A model generated the notes under the pieces. That model was not told the origin of the DNA, searched no databases, and saw only the letters and a program-made list of their open reading frames with translations. DNA of 64,000 nucleotides from Strix aluco (taxonomy: Eukaryota; Chordata; Aves; Strigiformes; Strigidae), in contig NC_133931.1 of assembly GCF_031877795.1 (NCBI RefSeq), forward strand, positions 131,044,621 through 131,108,620. The letters are read 5' to 3'. Both the position numbers and the translations under genes were made by a program. The number at the start of each line of letters is the position of its first letter. Within the stretch, counting starts at the first letter, position 1. Below, in pieces: positions 1-10,188 of this stretch.

Positions 1-162
1 AGAAGTGGTGGATGCCCCCTCCCTGGAAGTGTTCAAGGCCAGGTTGGATGGGGCTTGGAGCAACCTGGTCTAGTGGAAGGTGTCCCTGCCCATGGCAGGG
101 GGGTTGGAACCAGATGATTTTTAAGTTCCCTTCCAGTCCAAACCATTCTATGATTCTATGAT
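1..162 (+). mobile_element. CR1 LINE, 3' end fragment
   Basis: This is the 3' untranslated tail of a CR1 non-LTR retrotransposon, in the same orientation as PPP1R9A. The signs are the typical avian CR1 text for a gene-desert 3' end (a GGTTGGATGGGGCTTGGAGC stretch, then the short hairpin near GTCCCTGCCCATGGCAGGG) and the terminal repeated ATTCTATG motif at about 153-161. The 5' part lies outside the window or is truncated, as is usual for CR1. It sits in a PPP1R9A intron. Confidence 0.9.
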
Positions 163-2809
163 ATTTTTTTGAAAAAGCCCCCAAAGAGAGGATGGGCAGC
201 AGCTGTTCACTGCAGCTTCATGGCACCCACATCAGGAATGCTTTCAGAAGGGTTTGTTCCTGAAGATGAACATCATAAGTTGAAAACAGGAAAAATGCTG
301 ACTGCATTTGTCACATCACCAGCTCTCAGGGAAGGAATTGTAAATTCCTTGAGAGATCTGATGAGACCACATCACCAGCATCTGGACTCTGAATAAATAA
401 ATGAATGTTCAAAATGGCAGGAAGCAATCTTCCCTGCAAAAGCTAGTGTAGATTTTTACTGAAGGTCTCTCCTCACATACTGATGAGTCCAACAAGATCA
501 CAGCTACAACGGGTGATACCTGGTTCCAGGTATGAAAGACAAGTTAATGTCAGGAATGCTAAGCAAACTTAATACGTTCCAAAAGTCTAGAAAGGACATA
601 GCAACTCAAAAACTCTCTGCACGTAAAACAATGCAGAAGAACACCTGCATGATAAAAGAGCTATCAGAAGAAAGCAAACTTTGAATGCTACTCAGAAAAT
701 CATTGTGGTGGAAAACCAGTATGTAGCCATTGTGGAGTTTTGCTGACAGTCTATTATGGAGACCCAGTGACAAGTATATTGTGTAGCTCCATAAAATCAG
801 AGAAGCAAAAGAAACCTCAGACTTCTGACTTACTCCCTCAGGCACACTGTACTGTAGTGCAGTGTTCTATCTCAGCATACATTTATACATTTGTGTCCTA
901 CAGGTATTTTCAGTGATCTTAGGCAGCAGTCATCACCTCTGCGCTGGTGTCAGAAAACCTTTTCCAGCCAGTTCCACTGACCTGTCTGCTTGCAGTGTGA
1001 CCTGGAGTTAGCGATATTCACTGCTGTAAGGCAGCTAGTCCCTTAGCAGGCTCTTAAACATCACGTAGCATTTAAAGCCACAGGGTATGAATGTATACTT
1101 GTTTGGAAGAACTTGTATACCAACATAGTATGTTACAGACATTTGTGAAATCCCATAGGTATCTTTCTTACAGAAAGCAGATCTCTGCGTAGAGATATCA
1201 GTTGCTTACTAGACCATTTGATAAATCAGTTATTTGTATTGTTTGTTAATATTTCTGAGTTCAGATACTGTTACTAAAAGCAAAGTTTAATACTGCTTTC
1301 AAAGTCAGAATTCCTAAGCATTTGTATTTCTCACTGTGCTTCTGTTAACTGGAAAATTATTTCAGCATAACTTTTTAAACACCTGTTGTCACTTCCTTTG
1401 TTACTAACACCAAAGAATTTGCCTCAGAAGAAATGTTTTCTCTACAGTCCAAAGCTGTATAAGCTCTTTGAAACAAGGAAGATGATGATCAAAAGATGAC
1501 ATCCTGTTATAATTATGTCCATTAGAGCAACTACTTAATGTAGAATTAATCACACTGTCACATGGATGTTGCATGCATTATTTTCCCATTGCCAAAAATT
1601 AGCACCCAGGATGTGTAAATAAAATCCAGAATTATTTCCTAAGACTACCACTAATGTTACATATATAAAAGATTTTCCATTTAAGTAAGAAACATATATT
1701 CCCCTGCCTGAAGCTGGGTGATATGGGCAATATAGTTTGTTTTTTCTTTCTACTTTCAAGCAAGATTAGAGGATGAGAGAGGAGCACAGGACTGAATCAT
1801 ATCCACCTTTCTTTGTCTAGCTAAAGGGAGAGAGGATTCTTCTTCTGCTTCAATGGGTGGGGGACCTTTGACAAACTCAGTTTCATCCATACAGAAAAGA
1901 GGCTTCAGAATATACAAAGCTCTAGTCATTATGTTAATAATTTAGAAGCTATCCAGAAGGTAGAAGTTGAGGGAGATTTACATATGTACAATGTACTGGT
2001 GGCTGCTAAGAACAGTAGAAGTTTAATGCTCTGAAACAGTAACTTATATGTTGATATAAATAATACGAGAATATGACAGATGCATAAGTTCTCTGAGACA
2101 GACACTTTCTATAGTTATTTTTAATTTACATACTGTACTGTTGACATGATATATTTAGCGAGTAATTTAGGCATTTTATTTTATAACTGTTACCTTTGCC
2201 TTGATTGCAATCTTTGTTACTAGAGAGAAGCTGATAATATCACTTAGGTGCTTCTTTCCTTTTTCTATATTAATATTTTTAGTATTTAATAACTTTAAAG
2301 TCAATATAATAATACTCTATCAGTATTTAGCTGTTATAACAAAGGCACATCTCCATAGAGGGATACAGGCAGACCTGATTCATTCTGCCGGTGTTCGAAA
2401 TCCAAGCCAGACCTTCTCTGGGAACCAGAGCCCACTTGGATCAGTGCTGAGTCTAATCTATTTAATCATGTTGAGATACCACTGGAGCTCAGAAAGGCAC
2501 CAACACAACATGTGGCTTCTTGACTGGAGTTCACATCCAAACAGTGGGAGTACAGGCATTTTCAGCTGGCCTCTGTCTCTGGTCTGTGTTGTCTAAGAGA
2601 GCTTGAGTTAGAAAAAGAATCAAAAGAACCCACTTTTTTCTTCTTTTGCTGAAGAAGATTTCAGGCATGTCCCTACCAGCTGCGTGCCACTCAGTTCTTT
2701 ACACAGTTACAGGGAACGTCACTCTTTTCAAAATTAACTGCCTCTGTAGCATTTTGTTTTCTCTCATTTTATAATCTAACACATATTCCTGCTCCTTTCT
2801 CTTAAACAG
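163..2809 (+). other. PPP1R9A: PPP1R9A intron (partial)
   Basis: This is AT-rich intronic sequence ending in the acceptor TTAAACAG at 2802-2809. I see no conserved coding segment. Short open frames at 169-396 and 2201-2596 show no family resemblance and no flanking splice sites. Confidence 0.6.
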
Positions 2810-3008
2810 GACCACCAGAGAGATTCTGCAGAAATCAGCAAACACTAAATCTTTAGCAGAGCGATCCTCCTCTCTCCCACACTGTGTACCATTCACATGG
2901 TATGGAGAGAGTAGCAAGGGATCCAATTCTTCTAGCAACCTGCCATCGCCTACCAGCTCAACTGAACCTTCCTCTGAAAATATAAGTCCAGCTAAAAAAG
3001 GGTCAAAG
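2810..3008 (+). CDS. PPP1R9A: PPP1R9A alternative-type 199-nt exon
   Basis: The acceptor is TTAAACAG at 2802-2809 and the donor is AAAG|GTAGAA at 3008/3009. Read with its first base closing a split codon, the exon gives 66 open codons rich in Ser, beginning TTREILQKS and containing LAERSSSLPHCVPFTWYG. It ends on a codon boundary, so it joins the NFTF exon in frame. The upstream donor must then be phase 2. Read from a phase-0 donor it would instead give 12 residues (DHQRDSAEISKH) and a stop. I infer that it belongs to a long isoform together with further exons upstream of the window. The coding frame also stays open beyond the donor (see findings). Confidence 0.6.
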
Positions 3009-6000
3009 GTAGAAACTAAAAACTACCTTATTCCCACTGTGTTGAGTGGCATAATTGGCTTCATGTTTCTGGAAAAAGAACAGGCCAATATGTGACTACT
3101 ACAATAAACAGTGCATGGTGTTCATTGTACGGTAAAAGTTCATCCGAACAGAACATCTCTGTCATTGTACCATTCCACATTCTACCTTTTTACTCTGTCT
3201 TAATGTACATTAATTCAGTAAACTAACTGTGGTGTGCTGTACCGTAACAAAAGCAAGTGGTGCCAGTGGAAATTAGCATTTGGATCCACTGAACAAATGC
3301 TAGATTTGTGTATTCAATTGTAGATATTTTTTGCATTCTTCAGGACTGATTGTGGGAATACCTACCCATGTTCAAATGAGGTGTTTGCAAGTGAAGAAAT
3401 GCTGTATGCCGTCAGTCATCTGCCTTTTTTCCCCCAATAATGAAATCTGTTTGTCATGCATGCTGGATGTTGAATTAATTCTCTATATGAAAATGCTTGA
3501 ACTGTAAATATGAACTATTGTAATTTAATACATCTGTGTGATTCCTTTCTATGTGCATGAATGTTTCAGCATGATAACTCCTTAAATAACCCTTAGTTCT
3601 AGTAATATACTTAGATTTTTCATGTTTATTTTCACTTCTGGAAAATATTTCTCTGCCTGTATCTTCTTATAACTTGTAGCAGTTGACTTTTTATATTGGT
3701 CTGGTAAAAAGAAACAGATACGGTTCTCAACTTTATGTACAGGAATATGAACCAGAAATCTAATTTCTCTGTCTTCTACAAACACATACATGTACATAAT
3801 AGCAATTTCCACAGGTATTTCTTACTCTTTAGGTGCCAAAAGCTGGTGATACCTTACTTCTGCTGTGCATCGAGCTATGCAAGGTCATAGCTGTGCTTGT
3901 GTTACCTGGTAGGGAGAGCAGCACAAGGCTGACCAGTCCAAATCAGACTGATAGACAAGATCACAGATGGAATCTCTAAAGATTAAAGAGAAACTAATCC
4001 GTTGCCCAGTTTCTTTTGAAAAAGAAAGATGAGGATTAGACATGTAAATCCTATTTGTCCCTTTAAACAAATATTGTATAAAAATGTTTTTCAGATGGGG
4101 AAAAAAGCACCTCCTTTTACAGTTAGTATTAGGTTGAGGTTTTGGGGGGTGTTTTTCCTGCTAACATAGTTATTAGCAGGCCTTGGCTATCTTATATTTT
4201 CCAATAGAAGATTAAATTGTAAAGACTTAAATTCATCATAAGGCTGAAGTTTGCACAAAATAGAGCTGAAATTAAAATCAGAGTACTTAAAAAAGAAAAA
4301 GATGTTCTTCACACAACAGGAGGTAGAGCTGTTGAACTCCTGGCCTAAGAACACTGTGGGGGCTAAAAGTTTGCGTATTAAGGAAGCTGCTTGGATTTTC
4401 TTCTCTATAAAGAGTTGAGAAAAGCAGAACAGGAATTCTAAACATAGGTGTGAGAAAACTGATCACAAAAACATTTTGATGTCTCTGTTAAGTTTGCCAG
4501 CTCTTAAACTAACAGTTCCTACACTGCCATTCAGGTTTTTAAAGCAGAGCATGATACCAATATTTAGTTGGATTTCCAGCAAAACTAAGAGGACCAACAC
4601 TTGATATTTTTGGAGGACTTCTTGTTTGCAGAAAAGATAGGTCAAATACCTTTGGGGGGGATAAAAGGATAACTCTTTTAGTGTTGTTTTTCATTTTGAT
4701 GTTTGGATCCATTTTTTAAATTGAATGTCAAAAGTGAATTGAATTTGATTCTCATTTAGATGTTAGAGTAGAGATTAGAGGTCTCCATATCATCAACTGT
4801 ATATTCAAGTTAAATGGAGTATCATGGTGTCCTTAATTTTTTATAGATTTTGGTTTTTTATGGTTCTCACTCAGTCTGAAATACTTGTTAATTTTTGTCT
4901 TCTGATGGTAATTTTGCTGTATTCCTGGGAAGTATGTGCACGCTTTTACTATTTTTTGCTGTAAGGTGTGATGTCTGTCATTGCATTGTTAAGAAAAAAC
5001 AGTATTTGTTTTATTAGTTCAGTAAATAACATTCAAAATCCAAAAATCTTTTTTACTTTCAATTTCAGTTTTTTCTAAAGGTATAGGCAAAGAGAGAGGA
5101 TCTTTTCACTTTTCTGGGAGATTATTTGGGACTCAGAAATGGATTCACAGGATATTCTCCTTGCTCTTTCAATAGCAGTTTTCACTTCTCTCTGCTAATT
5201 AATCCTCTGTCCTATTCTTTGTGCTACTGCCGGTGCTACGCTTGTCCTAAATACTTGGAGGACAGTAGAATGCTAGTGATTAACCCACAGAAGCAGTAAT
5301 TTAGCTCCAGGATGAGAGCCAGCATCTTAAGAGGGAGTCTGGAAATTGCTTTCAGACCCCTTTGCTATTCATTGAGGCATTAAGCTGGCAAAGGTGTCTC
5401 TTGAAATACACAGTGGTAAAAATACTGTGTATTCTATAATTATTAACAATACTAAAAATTAGGCTTCCTCATGTGTATTGTAACTGTTTCGGTAAATGAT
5501 TGAGATCACTCCTGAACTATGCCAACCTGGAAGACAGAAAGCCAATTTCCCTTTTAGATGCACGTATAATATAGGTTGTTCATTCTAACTCACCTTTTTC
5601 TCCACAGAATTTCACATTCAACGATGATTTCAGTCCCAGCAGCACAAGTTCAGCTGATTTGAGCGGTTTAGGAGCGGAACCTAAAACCCCAGGCTTCTCG
5701 CACTCCTTAGCATTGTCGTCAGATGAGGTATGCTGATGAAATTGTTTAAGGTGGGAAATTGTTGTTTTCTTTCTCCCATGCCATTTTACTTGATAATTAC
5801 TTCAATAATAAAGAGATATTTTTAGGCAGTAGAATGGGAGAAGAAAATTAAATCTTGGTTTCGATTTTTCTTGTTCATATAGTAATGACTTGAAATAAAG
5901 GTCCTATGGTATTATCGTAGGAAAGTAGATTGCAGTTGGTTTTCTAAGAGATGCTGTATCCTCACACATTTCAATACCTTTTCCTACCTTGTAAATATGT

Positions 6001-9000
6001 ATATGTGGACCCATAGATACATATACATACACTAAACTAGACATAATTAAGACAATTTTTAGATAATAAACAGACAGCATGGTTTGGTAAATATAGTTGA
6101 GATGTAAGGCACCTTCACATAGACTAATTTTTACCCTGATACATTAAAATAATAATGACCTGTACATGCAGTAATTGTGTGTTACTGTACCTGAATGTAT
6201 GTATATTGATTAGCACGTATTTGTGTTAATCCAGTTTGCATTCTTTGTGCTTGCTTTGCACAGTGGATTTGAATTCAGTTACTTCAAACCAGAGTTTTTT
6301 TGAACTATGATAATGTGAAAAAGCATTCCTAACCCTGTAAATCGGTGACATAATTGAGCAGAATATAAGATGCTGAAAATACTTAAGATACTAATTTTAT
6401 AACTCAGTTGTCAGTGAATTTGCACAATTTGACAGTAGCTGACAATGGGTCCTCCTGTGGACTCAAGAACCCTGTGCCTTTCTTCTTTTGTAAACAGTCC
6501 GTAAGAACTTCACATTTTTCATGTGAGGTTTGAGCCAGGGTTTTTTTTTCTAGAGAGGAGGAACTTGAAGTATCTATGTCTTATTTTTGTCATGATAGTT
6601 AGGTTTGTTGTATTACTGCCTGCATGCTTTGCATGGGTTTAAAGAATGAGAGCTGTTCCATGCAACCCCATTTGCCAAAATGCAAGTCTACAAACCCAAC
6701 TGTTGTTTAGAGGTTACTTACTGCAGGCAATAAAGGGCAAAAATTTATGTCATAGGAGAGTGCAGACAGGTCTGTATATCCTGTGAATTACTGAAAACAA
6801 CAAAGTAATCATTGACACTTCATTTAGTATTAATACTATCTTGATAATACATTTCATTCTCTTACCATGTTTCATTCCCCTTATATTATGTATTCTATTG
6901 TGACAATGCCCCGTTCCCAGTGTTATTGAAGTAAAAGCTTGAAAATGCTTTCATTTTGCTTGTTCAGCTCTCTATCACTTCTAAAATACCAAGCCTGAAC
7001 AGGTCTGTAAAAATGAATGTGTTTTCACCATCCTCTGCTGTGTGCCAAATTGCAGCCTCCAAATCAGGCAGTGTGTTCAGCAAAAGCTGCAGTGGAAACC
7101 TCCGCAACCACCCTGGCAGGGGATCAGGCCAGCACTGCTCTTCAGCCCTTCATAGCATATTGCTGCAAGAGCTCCTTCGCTCAGGCTTCTCTGGCAGATC
7201 TGACATGATTATTTGAAAGAGATGAAAAAAATTAAAGGGTGGGGAGAGAACCCGCTTCTTGCAGGTTGTTCTCCTCTAATTGAGGAGCTTTTGCTCTTGG
7301 GATTGGAGCCATCAGGAAGGTTCCCACCGGTTCTAGGGTGTCAAGACCAGGAGCTCCAAGGGGTTTCATTGACACAGTCTCAGGTTTAGCCGCCAAATCA
7401 TGTGTGTGCTGAGCTTTCAACATAACCTCTCTGCTTCTGGAAATAATTTTTTTTAAAGAAATCTCTTTGGTTTTGAGTAGCCATATGTGTTTGCAAATCT
7501 TGGTGCTGCCCTTGCCTGAACTTTTACATGCTGTTACATGTTCTGTATTTTGTTTCTATAATGCTTTTCTTTCCCATTTCTTTGTTGCTCCCTCACTCAG
7601 AGCCTGGATATGATTGATGATGAGGTGAGATACTAGTGTGCTGTTGTGGTGAATTGTGTGACCATCGCGTGGCAATGTATCGTCTCATTTGCAGATTCAC
7701 ATTTCTTGTTTTATGGTGTTGTGTGGCAAACGCTCTTGTTCGAGCAGAACACGCAGATGTCACTGGCTCCTCTGTCCTTCTCTTGAGTTCCCCTCTCCTT
7801 TCTGCTAAGAGTTTTCAAGGCCATAGCAAATTGCAGTTTTTGCAGTATGCTGGAAGGGGGAGGAGGGTTGGTGTCAGAGCAAATCCACCAGGCCAAGCAT
7901 GAGCTGCCCTGAGCTCCTGCTGGTGATAGGAGAAAAAAAAGATAGTGCTTAAACTGTCTTTTTCCCAGCCCTGAGAACTGGACAGCCGGAAGCTGAGAGA
8001 GCTCCCAGCATCCTCTAACCCGGTGTAAAAGCTGCTGTAACAGCAGACAGCTGCTGCAGGCTGTAGCAGCTGCTTTGCTGACCACTGCTGGGACAGAGTA
8101 GCTTTTGTTCCAGGCCCCAGTGGCATACCCCTGGCTGGAATGAAGTGGCAGAGCAGGGACATGGGGCTGCTCCAGCAGCTGACGCCCCACCTGCCCCTCC
8201 AGGTGCTGTGTTTGTGCTCTCCACAGCAGCAGCAGGAGCAGTGCAACATGATGAGAGCAGGACCAGGGCTGTGGGATCGCTGTGTGTTCCTTACCTCTCC
8301 TCTGTGTCATCTCATAGTCTTCCATAGATAGTATCAGTTTCACTGGCTGTTTGATGTCATCACTTTGAACTTTAGAGTGGTTTTCTGAGGGGGTCTTTTC
8401 CCTCGAATTTCTTGTTTTATAGGTTAAACACATCATAAAGCTCTGTGAATGAGCCCAGGAAATGGAATGCAGAATTCATTGCATCCTTTAGAAACATTCT
8501 AATTTGAAGGATAAAAATCTTGCAAGGGAATGGGAGCATATCTGTTTTGAATTGTGCCACCTGGCCATTTCAGTCCCTGTTTGGTTTAAAAGGAATGCCA
8601 GTTCCTTTTTCTTCTTCTATTTATAGGTAGAAGACTTTTTGGGTACCTTGTACCAATTCTTAGATACCTGGTTAGATACAGATGTAATACAGCGGTGTGA
8701 AATTGTTGTTATTGTAGTATAAAGATAGTACAGATACTTCTGCTCTGATGCTGGTGGTTTGTACAGAAAAATGTTGTTATTCATCTGTGTTACCCTTTTA
8801 ATAATAATGCAGCATGTTTTTGCCACAGATCCTTGACGATGGACAGTCTCCTAAGCACAGTCAGTGTCAGAGTCGTGCTGTTCAGGAGTGGAGTGTGCAG
8901 CAGGTTTCCCACTGGTTAATGAGCCTAAACCTTGAACAGTATGTTTCTGAATTCAGTGCCCAAAACATTAACGGGGAGCATCTCCTTCAGCTGGATGGGA

Positions 9001-10188
9001 GTAAGCTCAAGGTAATTCACTGACTGGACTTCAAGACTAACTGTAGTATTTGGTGTCACTTTATAAGAAGTAAGAATTCAGCCAGAAAACAGTGAACCCC
9101 TGTGTGTGTAGTGGTGATAGACTAGAATAATAAACACAGAGTATAAAGCCACAGCAACACTTTAAGAAATTCCCATATGCACTTGGATTCAGAAGCTTCA
9201 GAAATAGAGGGCATTTGCTTTGTGAAAACTCTGGATGTGTATAATGTACCCATATTTGCCTGCATAAATCATATAGCAGCCTGGTATTTGCATGCACGTG
9301 TTTCTCATCCAGCTCTGTTTTGCGAAAGGATGATTCAGAGAAGATAGTAAATAGACATACATCAGAAGTAGCAAGTGAAAAATAGATTAGTGGGATACTG
9401 GAGGCATAAGCTGATACTGGTTGTACTATGTTAGAACTAAATACAGTTTTGATGTATAAAGTATACATTGTTTCTTGTAGTGAAAATACGAGCCTACTTT
9501 TGTCAGTAATTACAGGAAGGAGTTGTGGGAATCTCAGCAGATCTGAAACCAAGTTTGGTGTTTCCTTTCTGATTTTTTTTGCTGGTGTTTAACTAACTAT
9601 AGGGGTTTTAGAAGAGAGCAAGTGAACTTTTGACTAAGGCATAGCAGTGAAAATTGGGAAGTCTTGTTCTATGTAGACTTAGGTGACTTCAGGCAAATAG
9701 TTTAATCTTTATTTGCCACAATTTGACCAATGAAATCAACATTGGTGGTGTGAATTAGATCTAATTCTTTAATATTCTAGAAGTGGAAGGCATGGAAACT
9801 TAGTACAGAAGTGTATTACTTACACGTCAGTAATGTATCTGAGTCTGTCTCAAATTTGCTTAGTTGTTATAGTCTTCTACCTAAGAAGAATTACTATTAG
9901 AATGTGAAAAAATTTGTGATAGATTAAACCATATGAAATGCTTTTTCTTCTTAAATTTTGTTTTCCCCACCTCAGGCTCTTGGTATGACATCTTCCCAGG
10001 ACAGAGCAATCATTAAAAAAAAGCTAAAGGAAATGAAAGCATCCTTGGAGAAAGCTCGCAAAGCTCAAGAGAAAATGGAAAAGCAAAGGGAAAAGCTTCG
10101 GAAGAAGGAACAAGAGCAACTGCAGAGGAAATCGAAGAAAACAGACAAGTCTTCATCAGATGCAACAGAGGGCACTAATGAGCAGTGA
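2810..10188 (+). CDS. PPP1R9A: Neurabin-1 (PPP1R9A), 3' coding exons, partial
   Basis: Neurabin-1 is a neuronal scaffold that binds F-actin and protein phosphatase 1 and acts in dendritic spines. Its actin-binding, PP1-binding and PDZ parts are encoded upstream of this window. Visible coding exons are 2810-3008 (alternative type), 5608-5727, 7601-7624, 8829-9011 and 9976-10188. The last four join in one frame into the characteristic C terminus: a Ser-rich linker starting NFTFNDDFSPSSTSSADLSG, an acidic SLDMIDDE segment, a SAM domain starting near VQEWSVQQVSHWL, then a Lys/Glu/Gln-rich coiled coil ending in EGTNEQ. Identification rests on recognising the neurabin-1 C terminus and on PON2 and ASB4 lying downstream, as in other amniotes. 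Spinophilin (PPP1R9B) lacks the SAM domain, which excludes it. Confidence 0.95.
3103..3108 (+). promoter_or_regulatory. PPP1R9A: AATAAA after the 2810 exon read-through
   Basis: A canonical poly(A) hexamer lies 8 bases after the TGA (3093-3095) that closes the read-through frame of the 2810 exon. It is followed by the GT-rich stretch GTGCATGGTGTTCATTGT at 3111-3128, as expected of a downstream element. Use is unproven. Confidence 0.4.
4301..4400 (+). mobile_element. Old CR1-type LINE fragment
   Basis: The stretch GATGTTCTTCACACAACAGG, followed by AACTCCTGGCCTAAGAACAC and GGGGGCTAAAAGTTTG, matches the end of ORF2 and the tail of ancient CR1 families. There a frame of the type FFTQQ..EL.NSLP.....GGAKSL is common. 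It is diverged and short, so the family cannot be named. Confidence 0.55.
5608..5727 (+). CDS. PPP1R9A: PPP1R9A exon encoding NFTFNDDF linker
   Basis: The acceptor is TCTCCACAG at 5599-5607 and the donor GATGAG|GTATGC at 5727/5728. The exon is 120 nt, phase 0 at both ends, and gives 40 residues from NFTFNDDFSPSSTSS to LALSSDE. This Ser-rich linker between the coiled-coil part and the SAM domain of neurabin-1 is very close to the mammalian sequence I recognise. It joins directly to the microexon or to the SAM exon without changing frame. Confidence 0.95.
5728..7600 (+). other. PPP1R9A: PPP1R9A intron
   Basis: AT-rich intron with nothing else recognised. The last 40 bases are pyrimidine-rich and contain TTGCTCC just before the CTCACTCAG acceptor (see findings). 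Confidence 0.6.
7601..7624 (+). CDS. PPP1R9A: PPP1R9A 24-nt microexon (SLDMIDDE)
   Basis: The acceptor CTCACTCAG ends at 7600 and the donor GATGAG|GTGAGA is at 7624/7625. The exon is exactly eight codons, phase 0 on both sides, encoding the acidic peptide SLDMIDDE. It falls precisely between the LALSSDE end of the preceding exon and the ILDDGQSPKH start of the SAM exon, and this peptide occurs at the same place in mammalian neurabin-1. Skipping it keeps the frame, so it can act as a cassette. Confidence 0.92.
7625..8828 (+). other. PPP1R9A: PPP1R9A intron
   Basis: The 1.2 kb intron ends in TTTTTGCCACAG at 8817-8828. The 7711-8436 part is GC-richer and open on the minus strand for 241 codons. 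It has no recognisable domain or splice context, so I read it as chance. Confidence 0.6.
8829..9011 (+). CDS. PPP1R9A: PPP1R9A exon with most of the SAM domain
   Basis: The acceptor is TTGCCACAG at 8820-8828 and the donor CTCAAG|GTAATT at 9011/9012. The exon has 183 nt and 61 codons, phase 0. It starts ILDDGQSPKHSQCQ and enters the sterile alpha motif domain at VQEWSVQQVSHWLMSLNLEQ, continuing to LLQLDGSKLK. The last SAM helix is on the next exon. Conserved SAM features are the Trp residues, the L..Y...F core and the G..LL.L turn. Confidence 0.96.
9012..9975 (+). other. PPP1R9A: PPP1R9A last intron
   Basis: The 964 bp intron ends in TTTTCCCCACCTCAG. It has a 163-codon open frame on the minus strand (9061-9552) without recognisable domains, taken as chance. 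Confidence 0.65.
9976..10188 (+). CDS. PPP1R9A: PPP1R9A last coding exon: SAM end and coiled coil
   Basis: The acceptor CACCTCAG ends at 9975. The 70 codons run from ALGMTSSQDRAIIKKKLKEM (last SAM helix) through a strongly charged helix of about 40 residues with repeated K/E/Q-rich heptads (EKARKAQEKMEKQREKLRKK) to EGTNEQ and TGA at 10186-10188. The tail closely matches the neurabin-1 C terminus. Confidence 0.96.
   Translation, partial: ALGMTSSQDRAIIKKKLKEMKASLEKARKAQEKMEKQREKLRKKEQEQLQRKSKKTDKSSSDATEGTNEQ

Larger units (their letters stand above)
3009..5607 (+). other. PPP1R9A: PPP1R9A intron
   Basis: The intron ends in a pyrimidine tract and CCACAG at 5602-5607. It contains an old CR1-type fragment near 4301-4400 and, just after the 2810 exon, an AATAAA at 3103-3108. 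I see no other coding segment. Confidence 0.6.

Noticed and set aside
7711-8436. 241-codon open frame on the minus strand in a PPP1R9A intron
   Set aside because: No domain, low-complexity Leu/Gln stretches, overlapping open frames in other registers, no splice or promoter context.
9061-9552. 163-codon open frame on the minus strand in the last PPP1R9A intron
   Set aside because: No recognisable domain, no context, chance open frame in AT-rich sequence.
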